Of a stretch of DNA of 64,000 nt, positions 1 through 8,529 are shown one piece after another. Source of the stretch: an uncultured Nocardiaceae bacterium (lineage in GTDB: Bacteria > Actinomycetota > Actinomycetes > Mycobacteriales > Mycobacteriaceae); assembly GCA_936936565.1 (NCBI GenBank), contig CAKZIX010000002.1:1-64000 (forward strand), read 5' to 3'. How positions within the stretch are numbered: position 1 is the stretch's first letter; every line of letters begins with the position of its first letter. The translations under genes were made by a program, and so were the position numbers. The notes under the pieces were generated by a model. It ran no database searches and had not been told where the DNA came from. It was given only the letters and a program-made list of their open reading frames with translations.

Positions 1-85
1 CAACGAGGAGAACCAGTACGAGTTCTACGGCACGATGGAAAGCTTCCTCGCGAAGCACCTGAAGCCGCAGCAGCCCAACGACTGA
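1..85 (+). CDS. 3' end of an S9-type (prolyl oligopeptidase) peptidase gene
   Basis: Only the last 27 codons lie in the window, ending in TGA at 83-85. The peptide has the pattern NEENQYEFYGTMESFLAKHL followed by KPQQPND. This resembles the C-terminal helix of S9 acylaminoacyl-peptidase/prolyl oligopeptidase alpha/beta hydrolases, where an E-N-(R/Q)-x-(E/D)-F-Y element precedes a helix ending in FL-x-KHL. The catalytic residues would lie upstream, outside the window. It runs toward the leftward carotenoid operon, and its stop is only 12 nt from the stop of the phytoene synthase remnant. The family assignment rests on a short tail. Confidence 0.5.
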   Translation, partial: NEENQYEFYGTMESFLAKHLKPQQPND

Positions 86-97
86 AGCGCGGTGCGA

Positions 98-247
98 TCA
101 GTCGCGGCCCAGTTCCATCAGCAGCCGCGTGGCCAGGTAGTAGGTCCGCCCGTGTGCGGCGGCGATGCGCCGGCAGTGCTCGAACGCGGCCGTCAGCTCA
201 CCGCCCCGCGCGGCGCCGGCGTGCGGCGTCGACAGGCGGTCACTCAT
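98..247 (-). pseudogene. Truncated phytoene synthase (crtB) remnant
   Basis: This is a 49-codon frame. Its ATG overlaps the mptA stop by 8 nt, as in a coupled operon. The N-terminal half is a good match to the first helix of phytoene/squalene synthases, with FEHCRRIAAAHGRTYYLATRL near residues 27-45. An intact enzyme would continue for about 250 more residues with two DxxxD Mg-diphosphate motifs. Here the frame turns into LMELGRD and stops, and the opposite-strand peptidase gene begins 12 nt later. No other frame restores the rest. I read this as a gene cut by a deletion or rearrangement, so it cannot make an active enzyme. A functional small protein is possible but unlikely. Confidence 0.7.
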
Positions 248-1814
248 GCGGTTGGGGCTGCGGAACCGGCGCGGCGGGGGCCGGTGGCGGTGCCAGCCGG
301 TCGACGACGGCCTTGCGCGAGGTGGCCGAGCGCAGCCGCAGCGGGTCGACGGTACGCAACGCCAGGGCGGCGACCACCGCCGCGAACGTCGCCAGCGCGA
401 CATGCCAGAACGTGTACAGCCCGATGGATCCGTCCGGCTTGAACACCAGCATCAGCCACGTGCAGACGCCGACGATCAGCATGAGCGAGGTGGTGGACAG
501 CGCGAACCCGGCGCCCAGCGCCAGCGGCCACGAGTAGTACCAGGGCAGCGCGGCGGGGGAGAGCACCACGATCCCGACGAACGCGATGAGCACGCCGAGC
601 ACCGCTTCGGCCTCGGTGCGTTTGAATCGCCACCAGGTCCACACCAGGATGACCACCAGCGCGGCTCCGCAGATGGCCCGCGTGATTTCCAGCACCTGAG
701 CCAGCTCCACGGCGCCGAACCAGGTGACGATGTGCGCCAGGATCGTCGGCAGCGACAGCCAGTTGATGATTTTCGCAGACCCCGACAACGCCGTCAGCCA
801 GCCGATGCCGACACCCGCGACGAGCGACGCCGCCAGGAACACCGCGGCGAACACGGCCACCCCGAGCGAGGCGCACTTCAGGAACGTCACGAACGGATGC
901 GGCAGCGGCCCCTCACCGGCCTTGGCGCGGCGTTCGCGCTCGTGCACCATCCAAATCCAGACGATGAACGGCAACGCCACGCCGGCGGTGGCCTTGATCG
1001 CGACCCCGACGGCGACCAGCACGATGCCTGCGACGTGATGGCGTTCGAGCACCAGCGCGATCCCGGCGGCCATCAGGCCGACCATCAGCAGCTCGTTGTG
1101 CACGCCGCCGACGAGGTGGATCAAGACCAGCGGATTGAGCACCGCCAGCCACAACGCCACCGACGGGCGCCCGCCGAGATGGCGGGCCAGGTGCGGGACT
1201 GCCCACATCATCAGGGCCAGCCCGGGCAGCATCGTCAGCCGCAGCAGCATGGTGCCGGCGACGATGTTGTCGCCGGTGATCGTCGTGATCGCGCGCCCGA
1301 GCAGCAGGAACACCGGACCGTACGGCGCCGTCGTCGTCGTCCACTGGTTGCTGACGTTGTCCAGCAGCACGCCCGGATTCGCGACCGGGCCCACCTCGTA
1401 GGGGTCGAACCCGTCGCGCAGCAGCGCGCCCTGGGCCAGGTAGGAGTACGCGTCGCGGCTGAACATCGGCACCGACAGCAGCAGCGGCGCGATCCAGATG
1501 GGCACGATGGCGCGCAGTTCGTTGAGGGTGACGCCGCCGGCCAGGGTGGTGCGGCCCAGCCGCACCCAGGCCGTGATCATCATGAGCACGCCGGCCCAGA
1601 TCATCATGGTCGACAAAAAGTAGCCGTGGCCGAAGCGCAGCCACGACAGGTGGGCGGCCTCGAGCAGCGGATCCTGCCGGCGCACGCTGCCGGCGCCGAA
1701 GCCGCCGAACATGATCAGCATGGCCCCGCAGAAGCCGAGAACCGTGTGATGTCCCTCCGGACTGCGCGCGAAATCCGCGACAGTGCGCCACGACGGCAGC
1801 GCGGGAAGCGACAT
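240..1814 (-). CDS. mptA: Alpha-(1->6)-mannopyranosyltransferase MptA (GT-C)
   Basis: This 524-residue polytopic membrane protein has about 12-13 hydrophobic segments. It starts MSLPALPSW and carries the charged early loop SVRRQDPLLE typical of GT-C mannosyltransferases, which use polyprenyl-phosphomannose. In mycobacteria MptA extends the alpha-1,6-mannan core of lipomannan/lipoarabinomannan on the outer face of the plasma membrane. The identification rests strongly on context, because Rv2174 (mptA) sits beside idsA2 and the metF-like Rv2172c just as here. The ATG at 1812-1814 is preceded by a purine-rich AGGGGAAGGG at a good distance. The gene lies 89 nt downstream of crtI and overlaps the crtB remnant. 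The related enzyme MptB is the main alternative. Confidence 0.8.
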   Translation of the reverse strand: MSLPALPSWRTVADFARSPEGHHTVLGFCGAMLIMFGGFGAGSVRRQDPLLEAAHLSWLRFGHGYFLSTMMIWAGVLMMITAWVRLGRTTLAGGVTLNELRAIVPIWIAPLLLSVPMFSRDAYSYLAQGALLRDGFDPYEVGPVANPGVLLDNVSNQWTTTTAPYGPVFLLLGRAITTITGDNIVAGTMLLRLTMLPGLALMMWAVPHLARHLGGRPSVALWLAVLNPLVLIHLVGGVHNELLMVGLMAAGIALVLERHHVAGIVLVAVGVAIKATAGVALPFIVWIWMVHERERRAKAGEGPLPHPFVTFLKCASLGVAVFAAVFLAASLVAGVGIGWLTALSGSAKIINWLSLPTILAHIVTWFGAVELAQVLEITRAICGAALVVILVWTWWRFKRTEAEAVLGVLIAFVGIVVLSPAALPWYYSWPLALGAGFALSTTSLMLIVGVCTWLMLVFKPDGSIGLYTFWHVALATFAAVVAALALRTVDPLRLRSATSRKAVVDRLAPPPAPAAPVPQPQPHE

Positions 1815-1903
1815 CGATCTGATTCCCTTCCCCTCACTGTCATGCGGACGAGCATTGAGTTTAATCGCCCGGAGCCACCTCGGCCGATTCCGGCTCGCGC
1901 GGC

Positions 1904-3391
1904 TCAGCCGAGGATGCGCTGCGCCGCGTGCTTGCCGGACAGCAGCACCGGCGGAATGCCGACGCCGGGGGTGGTTCCGCAACCGGCCAGCACCACGTTG
2001 GCGGGCGTGCCGGGCAGGTTGCGGCGCCGGAACGGTCCCGTCTGGCGGAACAGGTGGGCGGCCGAGAACGGTGTGCCGGCGAGCATGCCCTGGGCCTGCC
2101 AGGTGGCCGGGGTGTCCACGCGAGCCACCGCGAAGCCCTGGGAAATGCCCTTGTAGCCGCGGGTTTCCAGGACGCCGAGCACCTCGGCGAGGTAGGCAGG
2201 CCCCAGCCGGGGCCAATCCAGCGGGGCGCTCGCCAGGTTCGGGCACGGCGCCAGGACCGACAGCGGTTCCCGATCGCCGAGCAACTGGGTGGCGTCGCTG
2301 ACGGCGGGACGTGTGACGAGCAGCGACGGGTCGCTCATCAGCCGGTCGCGGGTGATCTCCCGGAACGTTTGTGCCCACGCGGCGCCGAAATCGATGGTGT
2401 GGTGAGCCGGTGCGGGCCAATTGGCGACGACGTCGCGCGCGATGGTGCCATGGGCCACCACCGCTGCCGGCGACGCGCGCAGCCGACGCCGGTACCGGGT
2501 GCCGAGCAGGCCGTCCAAACTGCCCAGGTCGGCGGTGACAACCGTTGCATCACAGGTGAATTCGCCGTTCTGGGTGGTCACGGTGCGGCCGTCGACGCGG
2601 GTGACTCGGGTGCCGTATTCGAGCTGTCCGCCCGCTGCGACGAAGGCGTCGGCCAGCGCCCGGGCCACCTCGCGCATCCCGCCGTCGGGAAAGTAGACGC
2701 CCAGACAGGTGTCCATGTACGGAATCGCCCCGTACACCGCCATCGCCTGGGCGGGCGGCACGCCCGCATACAGCGCCTGGAACGTGAACAGCCGCTGCAG
2801 TCGCTCGTCGCCCAGGATGCGCCCGACCTTGCGGCCCAGCCGGCCGAAGCCCCCGGCGGCGGTGAGCTGTGCCAGTGCGCGCGGGGTCCGCAGCATGTCC
2901 AGCGGCGAATCGAAGTTGGCGTCCAGGAAAGCGTCGTACTCGGCCTCGAACACCCGCTGCAACCAGGCGCGCAGCTCCAGGTACCTGGCGGCCTCGTCGG
3001 CGCCGCAGGCGCGCGTCACCTCCGCGACCATCGCGTCCGGGTCCGTATGCACGTCGATCGTGGAACCGTCGGCGAACCGCGCGTGGTACGCAGGCGCCAG
3101 CTTGCGAATCGTCAGGCCCGTGCTTTCCCGCGAGGCTCCGACCGCGGCCAGGGCCTCGTCGATCAGGTTCGGCATCGTCAGCACCGTGGCGCCGTTGTCG
3201 ATCCGGAACGTCTCGGCGGCTCCCGGAGCGACCGGGATCTCGTAGTACCCGACGCGCCCGCCCGGATGATCGGCCTGCTCGAGCACGGTCACGTCGAGTC
3301 CGGCGCCGCGCAGGTGCAGCGCCGCGGCCAGGCCGGACAGGCCCGCCCCGACGACAACGACGCGGCGGACAGGACCGGTTACCGTGCGCAT
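1904..3391 (-). CDS. crtI: Phytoene desaturase CrtI
   Basis: This is a 495-residue FAD-dependent carotenoid desaturase. The N-terminal Rossmann motif VVVGAGLSGLAAALHL (about residues 11-26) is followed by LEQADHPGGRVG, the usual CrtI FAD-binding signature. The C-terminus has GCGTTPGVGIPPVLLSGKHA, the bacterial phytoene dehydrogenase signature that closes over FAD. It introduces double bonds into phytoene to give neurosporene, lycopene or a further product; the number of steps cannot be told from sequence. Its ATG shares one base with the idsA stop (TGATG), so the two are translationally coupled. Length is normal for the family. It differs clearly from the CrtO-type oxidase at 9296-10825. Confidence 0.88.
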   Translation of the reverse strand: MRTVTGPVRRVVVVGAGLSGLAAALHLRGAGLDVTVLEQADHPGGRVGYYEIPVAPGAAETFRIDNGATVLTMPNLIDEALAAVGASRESTGLTIRKLAPAYHARFADGSTIDVHTDPDAMVAEVTRACGADEAARYLELRAWLQRVFEAEYDAFLDANFDSPLDMLRTPRALAQLTAAGGFGRLGRKVGRILGDERLQRLFTFQALYAGVPPAQAMAVYGAIPYMDTCLGVYFPDGGMREVARALADAFVAAGGQLEYGTRVTRVDGRTVTTQNGEFTCDATVVTADLGSLDGLLGTRYRRRLRASPAAVVAHGTIARDVVANWPAPAHHTIDFGAAWAQTFREITRDRLMSDPSLLVTRPAVSDATQLLGDREPLSVLAPCPNLASAPLDWPRLGPAYLAEVLGVLETRGYKGISQGFAVARVDTPATWQAQGMLAGTPFSAAHLFRQTGPFRRRNLPGTPANVVLAGCGTTPGVGIPPVLLSGKHAAQRILG

Positions 3392-4449
3392 CAGAACGTC
3401 CTCCGGGTGGCGGCCTCGGCGAGCTCGTGCAGCCGCTGCTTGATGTCGTCGCGGGTGCTGCTGGCGTGCAGCGCTTCCAGCCCCTTGTGGGTGAGATCGG
3501 TGATTCGTTGTTCGACGTCGTCGACGGCGCCGGTGGCCGCGAGCGCGGCGCGCAGGGTTTCGACCTCGTCGTCGGTGAGCTCGGTGCCGATCTTGCTGCG
3601 CAGCAGGTCGGCGGTGGCGGCGTCGGCGCGTTCCAGCGCGATCGCCAGCAGCGCGGTGCGCTTGCCCTCGCGCAGGTCGTCACCGGACGGCTTGCCCGTC
3701 ACCTCCGGGTCTCCGAACACCCCGAGCAGATCGTCGCGCAGTTGGAACGCGATGCCCACGTCGGTGCCGAAGGTGCGGTAGGCGTCGATCAGCGCAGCGT
3801 CCGCGCCCGCCAGCGCGGCCCCGAGGTGCAGGGGCCGCTCGATGGTGTACGCCGCCGTTTTGAACCGGTTGATCCGCAGCGCCGAGTCGACCGTCTCGTT
3901 GCCGTCGGCTTCCCCGACGATGTCGAGCAGCTGGCCGCCCAACACCTCGGTGCGCATCGCGGTCCACACGTCTCCGGCCGGCCCCGTCAGTCCGCCCTCG
4001 CGCACCATGTCGTCGGCCCACGCCAGGGCCAGATCACCGACGATGATCGCCACGCTCGACCCGAAATGATCGGCCGCGCCGAGCCAGTGCTGCTCCCGGT
4101 GTCGTGCCGCGTAGGCGACGTGCACCGTGGGGAAGCCGCGCCGGGTGCGCGAGGAATCGATGATGTCGTCGTGAATCAGCGCACATGCCTGGATGAGTTC
4201 CAGCGCCGCGCAGATCCGGAAGACCCGCTGGTCGTCGGCGGATCCGTCCGCGCCCAACCAGCCCAGCCATGCGAACGCCGGACGCACCCGTTTGCCGCCG
4301 CGCATCACGAAACTTTCCAGGTCGGCGGCCGCGCGCGCGAAGTCTGGGCCGACGCTGTCGACCAGCGCGCGCCGCGATGCAAAGAACGAGCGGAGTTCGT
4401 CGGCGACGGCGTCGGCGATCGCGCGAGACCCCGTGGAGGCTGGAACCAC
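3391..4449 (-). CDS. idsA: Geranylgeranyl diphosphate synthase (IdsA/CrtE type)
   Basis: This 352-residue polyprenyl synthase has both Asp-rich Mg-binding motifs: DDIID in IQACALIHDDIIDSSRTRRG (about residues 90-100), and DDLLG in AFQLRDDLLGVFGDPEVTGK. The GGKRVRP substrate-binding element sits near residue 52. It condenses IPP with allylic diphosphates, most likely to C20 GGPP, feeding CrtB/CrtI and possibly lipid carriers. The GTG start (4449-4447) follows TAGGGTAGGGAATC. TAGGGT at 4463-4458 could serve as a -10 only 8 nt away, so the message may be nearly leaderless. First gene of the operon; divergent from metF, as in the idsA2/Rv2172c region of M. tuberculosis. Confidence 0.88.
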   Translation of the reverse strand: MVPASTGSRAIADAVADELRSFFASRRALVDSVGPDFARAAADLESFVMRGGKRVRPAFAWLGWLGADGSADDQRVFRICAALELIQACALIHDDIIDSSRTRRGFPTVHVAYAARHREQHWLGAADHFGSSVAIIVGDLALAWADDMVREGGLTGPAGDVWTAMRTEVLGGQLLDIVGEADGNETVDSALRINRFKTAAYTIERPLHLGAALAGADAALIDAYRTFGTDVGIAFQLRDDLLGVFGDPEVTGKPSGDDLREGKRTALLAIALERADAATADLLRSKIGTELTDDEVETLRAALAATGAVDDVEQRITDLTHKGLEALHASSTRDDIKQRLHELAEAATRRTF

Positions 4450-4557
4450 GATTCCCTACCCTATTCGAGTCCTGCGGCCTGCGGCGGGACACCCGCACCC
4501 GGTCGGCCCCGACGAGCGCTGCGCGATTGTTCCGTCGGTCCTCCTTATGCTGATGGC
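4450..4557. promoter_or_regulatory. Divergent idsA / metF promoter region
   Basis: This 108-bp gap separates two divergently transcribed genes. On the minus strand TAGGGT (4463-4458) lies 8 nt before the idsA GTG. On the plus strand TATGCT (4546-4551) lies 6 nt before the metF GTG. Both fit the actinobacterial TANNNT -10. No convincing -35 hexamer is visible at 16-18 bp from either. No regulator palindrome was seen. Confidence 0.45.
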
Positions 4558-5550
4558 GTGACTGTTGACGACACCCGCCGCCGGCCCGCGCAGATTCGAG
4601 GGCGGGCCAGCGTGGGCTGGGTGTCGGCGACGCCGTCGGTGGCCGACCGGTTGCGCCCGCTGCCCGGCCAGCGCATCCCGTTCTCCGTGGAGTTCTCGCC
4701 GCCGCGCGACGCCGCCGCCGAGGCCCGGCTGTGGCGGGCCGTGCGCGTGTTCGAGCGCATGCATCCGGCGTTCGTGTCCATGACCTATGGCGCCGGCGGC
4801 ACCACGCGCGATCGCACCGTGCGCGTCACCGGGCAGATCGCCCGCGAAACCACGCTGCTGCCGGTGGCACACCTGACGGCCGTCGGGCACAGCCGCGCCG
4901 AACTGCGCGGGCTCATCGGCGCCTATGCCGACAGCGGCATCAAGAATGTGCTCGTGCTGCGCGGCGATCCGCCGGGCGACCCGCTGGGCGACTGGATCGC
5001 GCACCCCGACGGCGTCGAATACGCCGAAGAGGTGGTGCGTCTGGTACGCGACCTCGGCGATTTCCACGTCGGCGTCGCGTCCTTCCCGGAAGGGCACCCG
5101 CGCTCACCCGACCTGGACTCCGACACCCGCTACCTGTGCGCGAAACTGCGTGCGGGCGCGGAGTATTCGATCACCCAGGTGTTCTTCGACGTCGAGCACT
5201 ACCTGCGCCTGCGCGACCGGGTCGCCGCCTGCGACCCGGACATGGCTGCCAAGCCGATCATCCCCGAGGTCTTCCCGATCACCACGTTGCGCTCGGCACG
5301 AAAGATGGTGGAACTCAGCGGCTCCGGGCTCGGCACTGCCTTGGAAGCGCGGCTCGAGCGCGCCGCCGGCAGCGGTCCCGACGAAGACCGTGCCGCCGTC
5401 CGCGAGATCGGCATCGAGGTCGCCACCACCATGTGCGAGCGCCTGATCGCCGAGGGCGCACCCGGCCTGCACTTCGTCACCCACAACTTCGCGAAGGCCA
5501 CGTCGGAAGTGCTGGAGAACCTGGGCGTCACGGTCTGCGCGGCCAGCTGA
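4558..5550 (+). CDS. metF: 5,10-methylenetetrahydrofolate reductase
   Basis: A 330-residue TIM-barrel enzyme that reduces methylene-THF to methyl-THF for methionine synthesis. The motif FSVEFSPPRD (about residues 41-50) carries the Glu corresponding to the catalytic Glu28 of E. coli MetF. FVSMTYGAGGTTRD and VLRGDPPGD are the conserved flavin/folate-binding stretches, and the C-terminus has LHFVTHNFAKAT. Its closest counterpart by position is Rv2172c of M. tuberculosis. The GTG at 4558-4560 is chosen because TATGCT ends 6 nt upstream and no Shine-Dalgarno is visible, which predicts a leaderless message. Residues 1-38 before the barrel are a basic extension. Cofactor preference (NADH or F420H2) cannot be judged from sequence. 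Confidence 0.87.
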   Translation: MTVDDTRRRPAQIRGRASVGWVSATPSVADRLRPLPGQRIPFSVEFSPPRDAAAEARLWRAVRVFERMHPAFVSMTYGAGGTTRDRTVRVTGQIARETTLLPVAHLTAVGHSRAELRGLIGAYADSGIKNVLVLRGDPPGDPLGDWIAHPDGVEYAEEVVRLVRDLGDFHVGVASFPEGHPRSPDLDSDTRYLCAKLRAGAEYSITQVFFDVEHYLRLRDRVAACDPDMAAKPIIPEVFPITTLRSARKMVELSGSGLGTALEARLERAAGSGPDEDRAAVREIGIEVATTMCERLIAEGAPGLHFVTHNFAKATSEVLENLGVTVCAAS

Positions 5551-5611
5551 GCGGGTAGGCCGCGCGAGCCTGTCGGTGCGTACACTCGCGGGCGACACAG
5601 GAGGGGGCTCG

Positions 5612-6739
5612 ATGTCGATGCACAAGGGTGCCAACACGCCGATTTCCGCACACTCGGTACGCGTCACGCTCGGCTGGGCGAGCGGGCCGGGCGTGCCGGC
5701 GGTGGACGTGTCGGCCTTGCTCACCGCGAGCGGCAAGGTGCGCAGCGACGACGACTTCGTGTTCTACAACCAGCCTCGCCACGCGTCGGGAGCCGTTGCG
5801 CACGAAGGCAATTCGCTGGCCGTCGCGCTGGATCGGGTGGAGCCGGCGATCGACAAGGTGGTGATCGCGGCCTCGGCCGACGGCGGCACCTTCGGTCAGG
5901 TGCACGGGCTGCACGTGCGCGTCACCGGCCCCGACGGCGCCGAACTGGCGCGCTTCGACACCACCGCCACCACCGAGACGGCGTTCGTGCTCGGCGAGCT
6001 GTACCGCCGCGACGGCGCCTGGAAGTTCCGCGCGGTCGGGCAGGGCTACGCGAGTGGACTTGCCGGGCTGGCAACAGATTTCGGGATCACCGTCGACGAC
6101 GCGCCGACACCGAGTCAGCCGATTGCGGCACCGCCCCCGATGGTGCACAAGATCGCGCTGACCAAGGAGTCCCCGCGCATCTCGCTGGGCAAGTCGCGGG
6201 GAACTATGCGAGCGAACCTCAGCTGGGATGCCCGCGGCGCACTCGACAAGGGCGGCGACCTGGACCTGGACCTGCGGTGTCTGTGGGAGATGGCCGACGG
6301 GTCGAAGAACATCATTCAGTCCCTCGGCAAGTGGTACGGCAGCCTCGACAAGCCGCCGTACGTCGAGCTCGACAGCGACGACCGGACCGGTGGGTCGGCG
6401 GCTGGGGAGAACCTGACGATAAATCTGAAGCACGCGAAGAAGATTCGGCGACTCCTCGTGTTCGTCAGCATCTACTCGGGCGCCGATTCGTTCCGCGGCA
6501 TCACCTCGGTCGCCACCTTGTATCCGGACGGCGGCACGCCCATCGAGATCCGGATGGACGATTGCACGGGAGCCCGGGAGAAGTGTTGCGCTCTGTTCTT
6601 GATCACCGGTTCCGGCGGCGAGCTGGTTGTGCAACGGGAGGCACGCTACGTCGCCGACACCGACGAGCGGTGGGCCAACGAAGCCGTCGACCACGCCTAC
6701 GGCTGGGGCCTGAAGTGGCGGACCGGCAGCAAAGACTGA
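5612..6739 (+). CDS. Tandem TerD-domain stress/tellurium-resistance protein
   Basis: This 375-residue protein has two TerD-like beta-sandwich domains. The first (about 1-175) has SDDDFVFYNQPRHASGAV, the TerD signature with acidic Ca2+-site residues. The second (about 190-375) has KGGDLDLDLRCLWEMADG and later YVELDSDDRTGG, again acidic and Ca2+-site-like. They are joined by a Pro-rich linker near 180-190. TerD proteins are cytoplasmic or membrane-associated factors linked to tellurite, phage and envelope stress; the biochemical role is unsettled. The ATG at 5612 has CAGGAGGGGG before it and TACACT (5581-5586) as a likely -10. It stands alone, convergent with the glycosyltransferase gene, with 21 nt between the stops. 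Confidence 0.8.
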   Translation: MSMHKGANTPISAHSVRVTLGWASGPGVPAVDVSALLTASGKVRSDDDFVFYNQPRHASGAVAHEGNSLAVALDRVEPAIDKVVIAASADGGTFGQVHGLHVRVTGPDGAELARFDTTATTETAFVLGELYRRDGAWKFRAVGQGYASGLAGLATDFGITVDDAPTPSQPIAAPPPMVHKIALTKESPRISLGKSRGTMRANLSWDARGALDKGGDLDLDLRCLWEMADGSKNIIQSLGKWYGSLDKPPYVELDSDDRTGGSAAGENLTINLKHAKKIRRLLVFVSIYSGADSFRGITSVATLYPDGGTPIEIRMDDCTGAREKCCALFLITGSGGELVVQREARYVADTDERWANEAVDHAYGWGLKWRTGSKD

Positions 6740-6760
6740 CCCCGGCACTGCCGGCGCCGT

Positions 6761-7810
6761 TCAACTAGGGGGCAACCGCCGGCCTTTCCACTCCAGCGTC
6801 CCGCGCCGGCGCCGGTAGCGCGACAGCACCTGCAGGCGCGTGAACGCGCCCATCGACACCGGATGGGCGAGTGCATCGACAACGTCTGCGCCGCTGAGCT
6901 TTTCGGCCTCGATGGAACGGGCGAGCAAGCGCGACAGGACCGCCGCCGGGTAGGCCGTCGGCAACAGGTACAGCACGGCGAGCAGCACCGACAGCAGGGG
7001 AGTGGTCCACAGCCAGCGCGTGTAGCCTGCGTCCACCTGCGCGGACCCCGCGTACATGCGACACGATGCCATTCCCGCCGCGCTGACCACCGCGGTGCGA
7101 AACCCGTTGTGGCGCAACAGCCGCGCCAGTGCGAGGTCGTCGGTGGCCGCGGCGGCCACGGCGGCATGCCCACCCACCTGGCGGTAGGCGAAGCCCTCGA
7201 CGACGAGAAACTGCCCGCACGCCACCGCAAGTGACGGGCGCAGGCTCGAATTGGCAAGTCGCACCGGCATGGTCGACGCCCACGACCAGCACAGCAGCGG
7301 CTGCACCAGCCGTTCGGACACACTGCCCGACAGCTGCGTCGGCCACGGCGACAGCAGCGACACCCCGCTGCGCCGCAGTTGCGTCACCGCAGCGGCCAGT
7401 GCGTGCGGCGTGAGCCGGACGTCGGCGTCGAGAAACACCAGAGTGGTGGCGTCGCCGGCCAATTCGGCCAGTTGTGCGCAGGCGGCGGCCTTGCCGGTGC
7501 ACCCGTCGGGCACTGCTGCGGCACCGCGATGCACCTCGAACCGCGGGTCGTCGCCGATCGCGTCGAGCGCCGCGTCGTAGGTCCCGTCGGTGGAGTCGTC
7601 GTCGAGCACCAGGACCCGCAACCGCGATACCCCGACCTGCGCGCGCAGATCGGCGAGGAGCGCGGGCAGCCGCTGTGCCTCGTTGCGGGCGGGCACGCAC
7701 ACCGTGACGGTGTCGAGCACGGCGACCCCGGGCGTGAGGCGCGCGACGGTGAGCCGATTCCAGGCCGCCAGCGCCAGCCCGGCACCGGCCACCCACACCC
7801 CGATTTTCAC
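6761..7810 (-). CDS. GT2 glycosyltransferase, likely carotenoid glycosyltransferase (CruG-like)
   Basis: A 349-residue family 2 glycosyltransferase with an N-terminal membrane helix and about two C-terminal helices. The catalytic fold shows VCVPARNEAQRLP, VLVLDDDSTDGTYD (nucleotide-binding Asp), FLDADVRLTP (DxD-type metal site), TDDLALARLLR (acceptor/base region) and YTRWLW (QxxRW-like). The GTG start overlaps the lppM stop as GTGA. CruF hydratases and CruG glycosyltransferases are often neighbours, and CruF is two genes upstream, so I infer that it glycosylates a 1'- or 2'-hydroxylated carotenoid on the membrane. Another lipid or glycan acceptor is possible. The family is clear; the substrate is inference. 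Confidence 0.7.
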   Translation of the reverse strand: MKIGVWVAGAGLALAAWNRLTVARLTPGVAVLDTVTVCVPARNEAQRLPALLADLRAQVGVSRLRVLVLDDDSTDGTYDAALDAIGDDPRFEVHRGAAAVPDGCTGKAAACAQLAELAGDATTLVFLDADVRLTPHALAAAVTQLRRSGVSLLSPWPTQLSGSVSERLVQPLLCWSWASTMPVRLANSSLRPSLAVACGQFLVVEGFAYRQVGGHAAVAAAATDDLALARLLRHNGFRTAVVSAAGMASCRMYAGSAQVDAGYTRWLWTTPLLSVLLAVLYLLPTAYPAAVLSRLLARSIEAEKLSGADVVDALAHPVSMGAFTRLQVLSRYRRRRGTLEWKGRRLPPS

Positions 7811-8529
7811 GCGCGTCGCGGCGCCGGGTTGCGGTTGACGTACGCGATGGCGCCGATGATGAGCGCGACGCCGATGGTGACGCCCGCGACGATGCCCGCC
7901 CAGCCCGCGAAGCCGCGCGTGTTGGGGTCGGAGTAGCGGACTTCCGCCCGCAGCGTGGAAACCTCGCCGGGCGGGAGCTTCCACGAGACGATGGTGTCGG
8001 AATCCCGGTTGCCGTTGGTGGTGTTCACCCGCTCCGGGAACGCGATGGTGAACTGCACGTCCGAACCCTGCTCCGGCACGGATTTCAGATCGGCCTTGCC
8101 GGTGAGGGTGACGACGTCGCCGGCGCGGGCGAGCTGGATCTGAAAGGTGCCACCGGTGCGGTCGGACATCTGGCCCAGTGACTGCACGTCGCCGAACGTC
8201 AGGTCGCCGAAGTACGCCTCGCTGCCGACGTAGCCGTCGCGCTTGTACTCCTGCACGCGCACCTTGCCGGCCAGCGAATCGGGAACCGTCAGCTGCGGGC
8301 CCTTGTCGCCCTCGCCCTGGGGGACGGCGGCGGCGACGATCTGCCCGCTGACCCGGTCGTTCGCGGAGACACCCATGGACACCTGAACGCGCAGGCAGCC
8401 CGTCAACAACGGGATCAACACGAGCAGCAGCAATGCGGTGGCGCGTCTGGTCTTCGGGTGCACAGTCGACCATCGTGCCAGGCCCCTGCGCCCGATGTCA
8501 GCGCGGACGCGCGGATCGGGCGGACTCAC
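7807..8529 (-). CDS. lppM: Lipoprotein LppM
   Basis: Secreted lipoprotein with signal core LLLLVLIPLLTGC (lipobox LTGC), a beta-rich ectodomain containing DGYVGSEAYFGDLTF, and a C-terminal membrane helix ending in YVNRNPAPRRA. In M. tuberculosis LppM (Rv2171) has been linked to phagocytosis and phagosome maturation; here it is a housekeeping-style envelope protein of unknown biochemistry. Two starts are possible. The GTG at 8529 overlaps the cruF stop as GTGA, like every other junction of this operon, but puts the lipobox Cys at residue 45. The GTG at 8463 gives a normal 22-residue signal peptide and 218 residues. The longer one is listed for the coupling; the shorter may be the real one. Confidence 0.78.
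   Translation of the reverse strand: MSPPDPRVRADIGRRGLARWSTVHPKTRRATALLLLVLIPLLTGCLRVQVSMGVSANDRVSGQIVAAAVPQGEGDKGPQLTVPDSLAGKVRVQEYKRDGYVGSEAYFGDLTFGDVQSLGQMSDRTGGTFQIQLARAGDVVTLTGKADLKSVPEQGSDVQFTIAFPERVNTTNGNRDSDTIVSWKLPPGEVSTLRAEVRYSDPNTRGFAGWAGIVAGVTIGVALIIGAIAYVNRNPAPRRA

Noticed and set aside
165..2420. Long open frames on both strands over mptA and the end of crtI (over 600 codons)
   Set aside because: Extremely Arg/Gln/His/Pro-rich without domains, caused by high GC in the third codon position of the real leftward genes.
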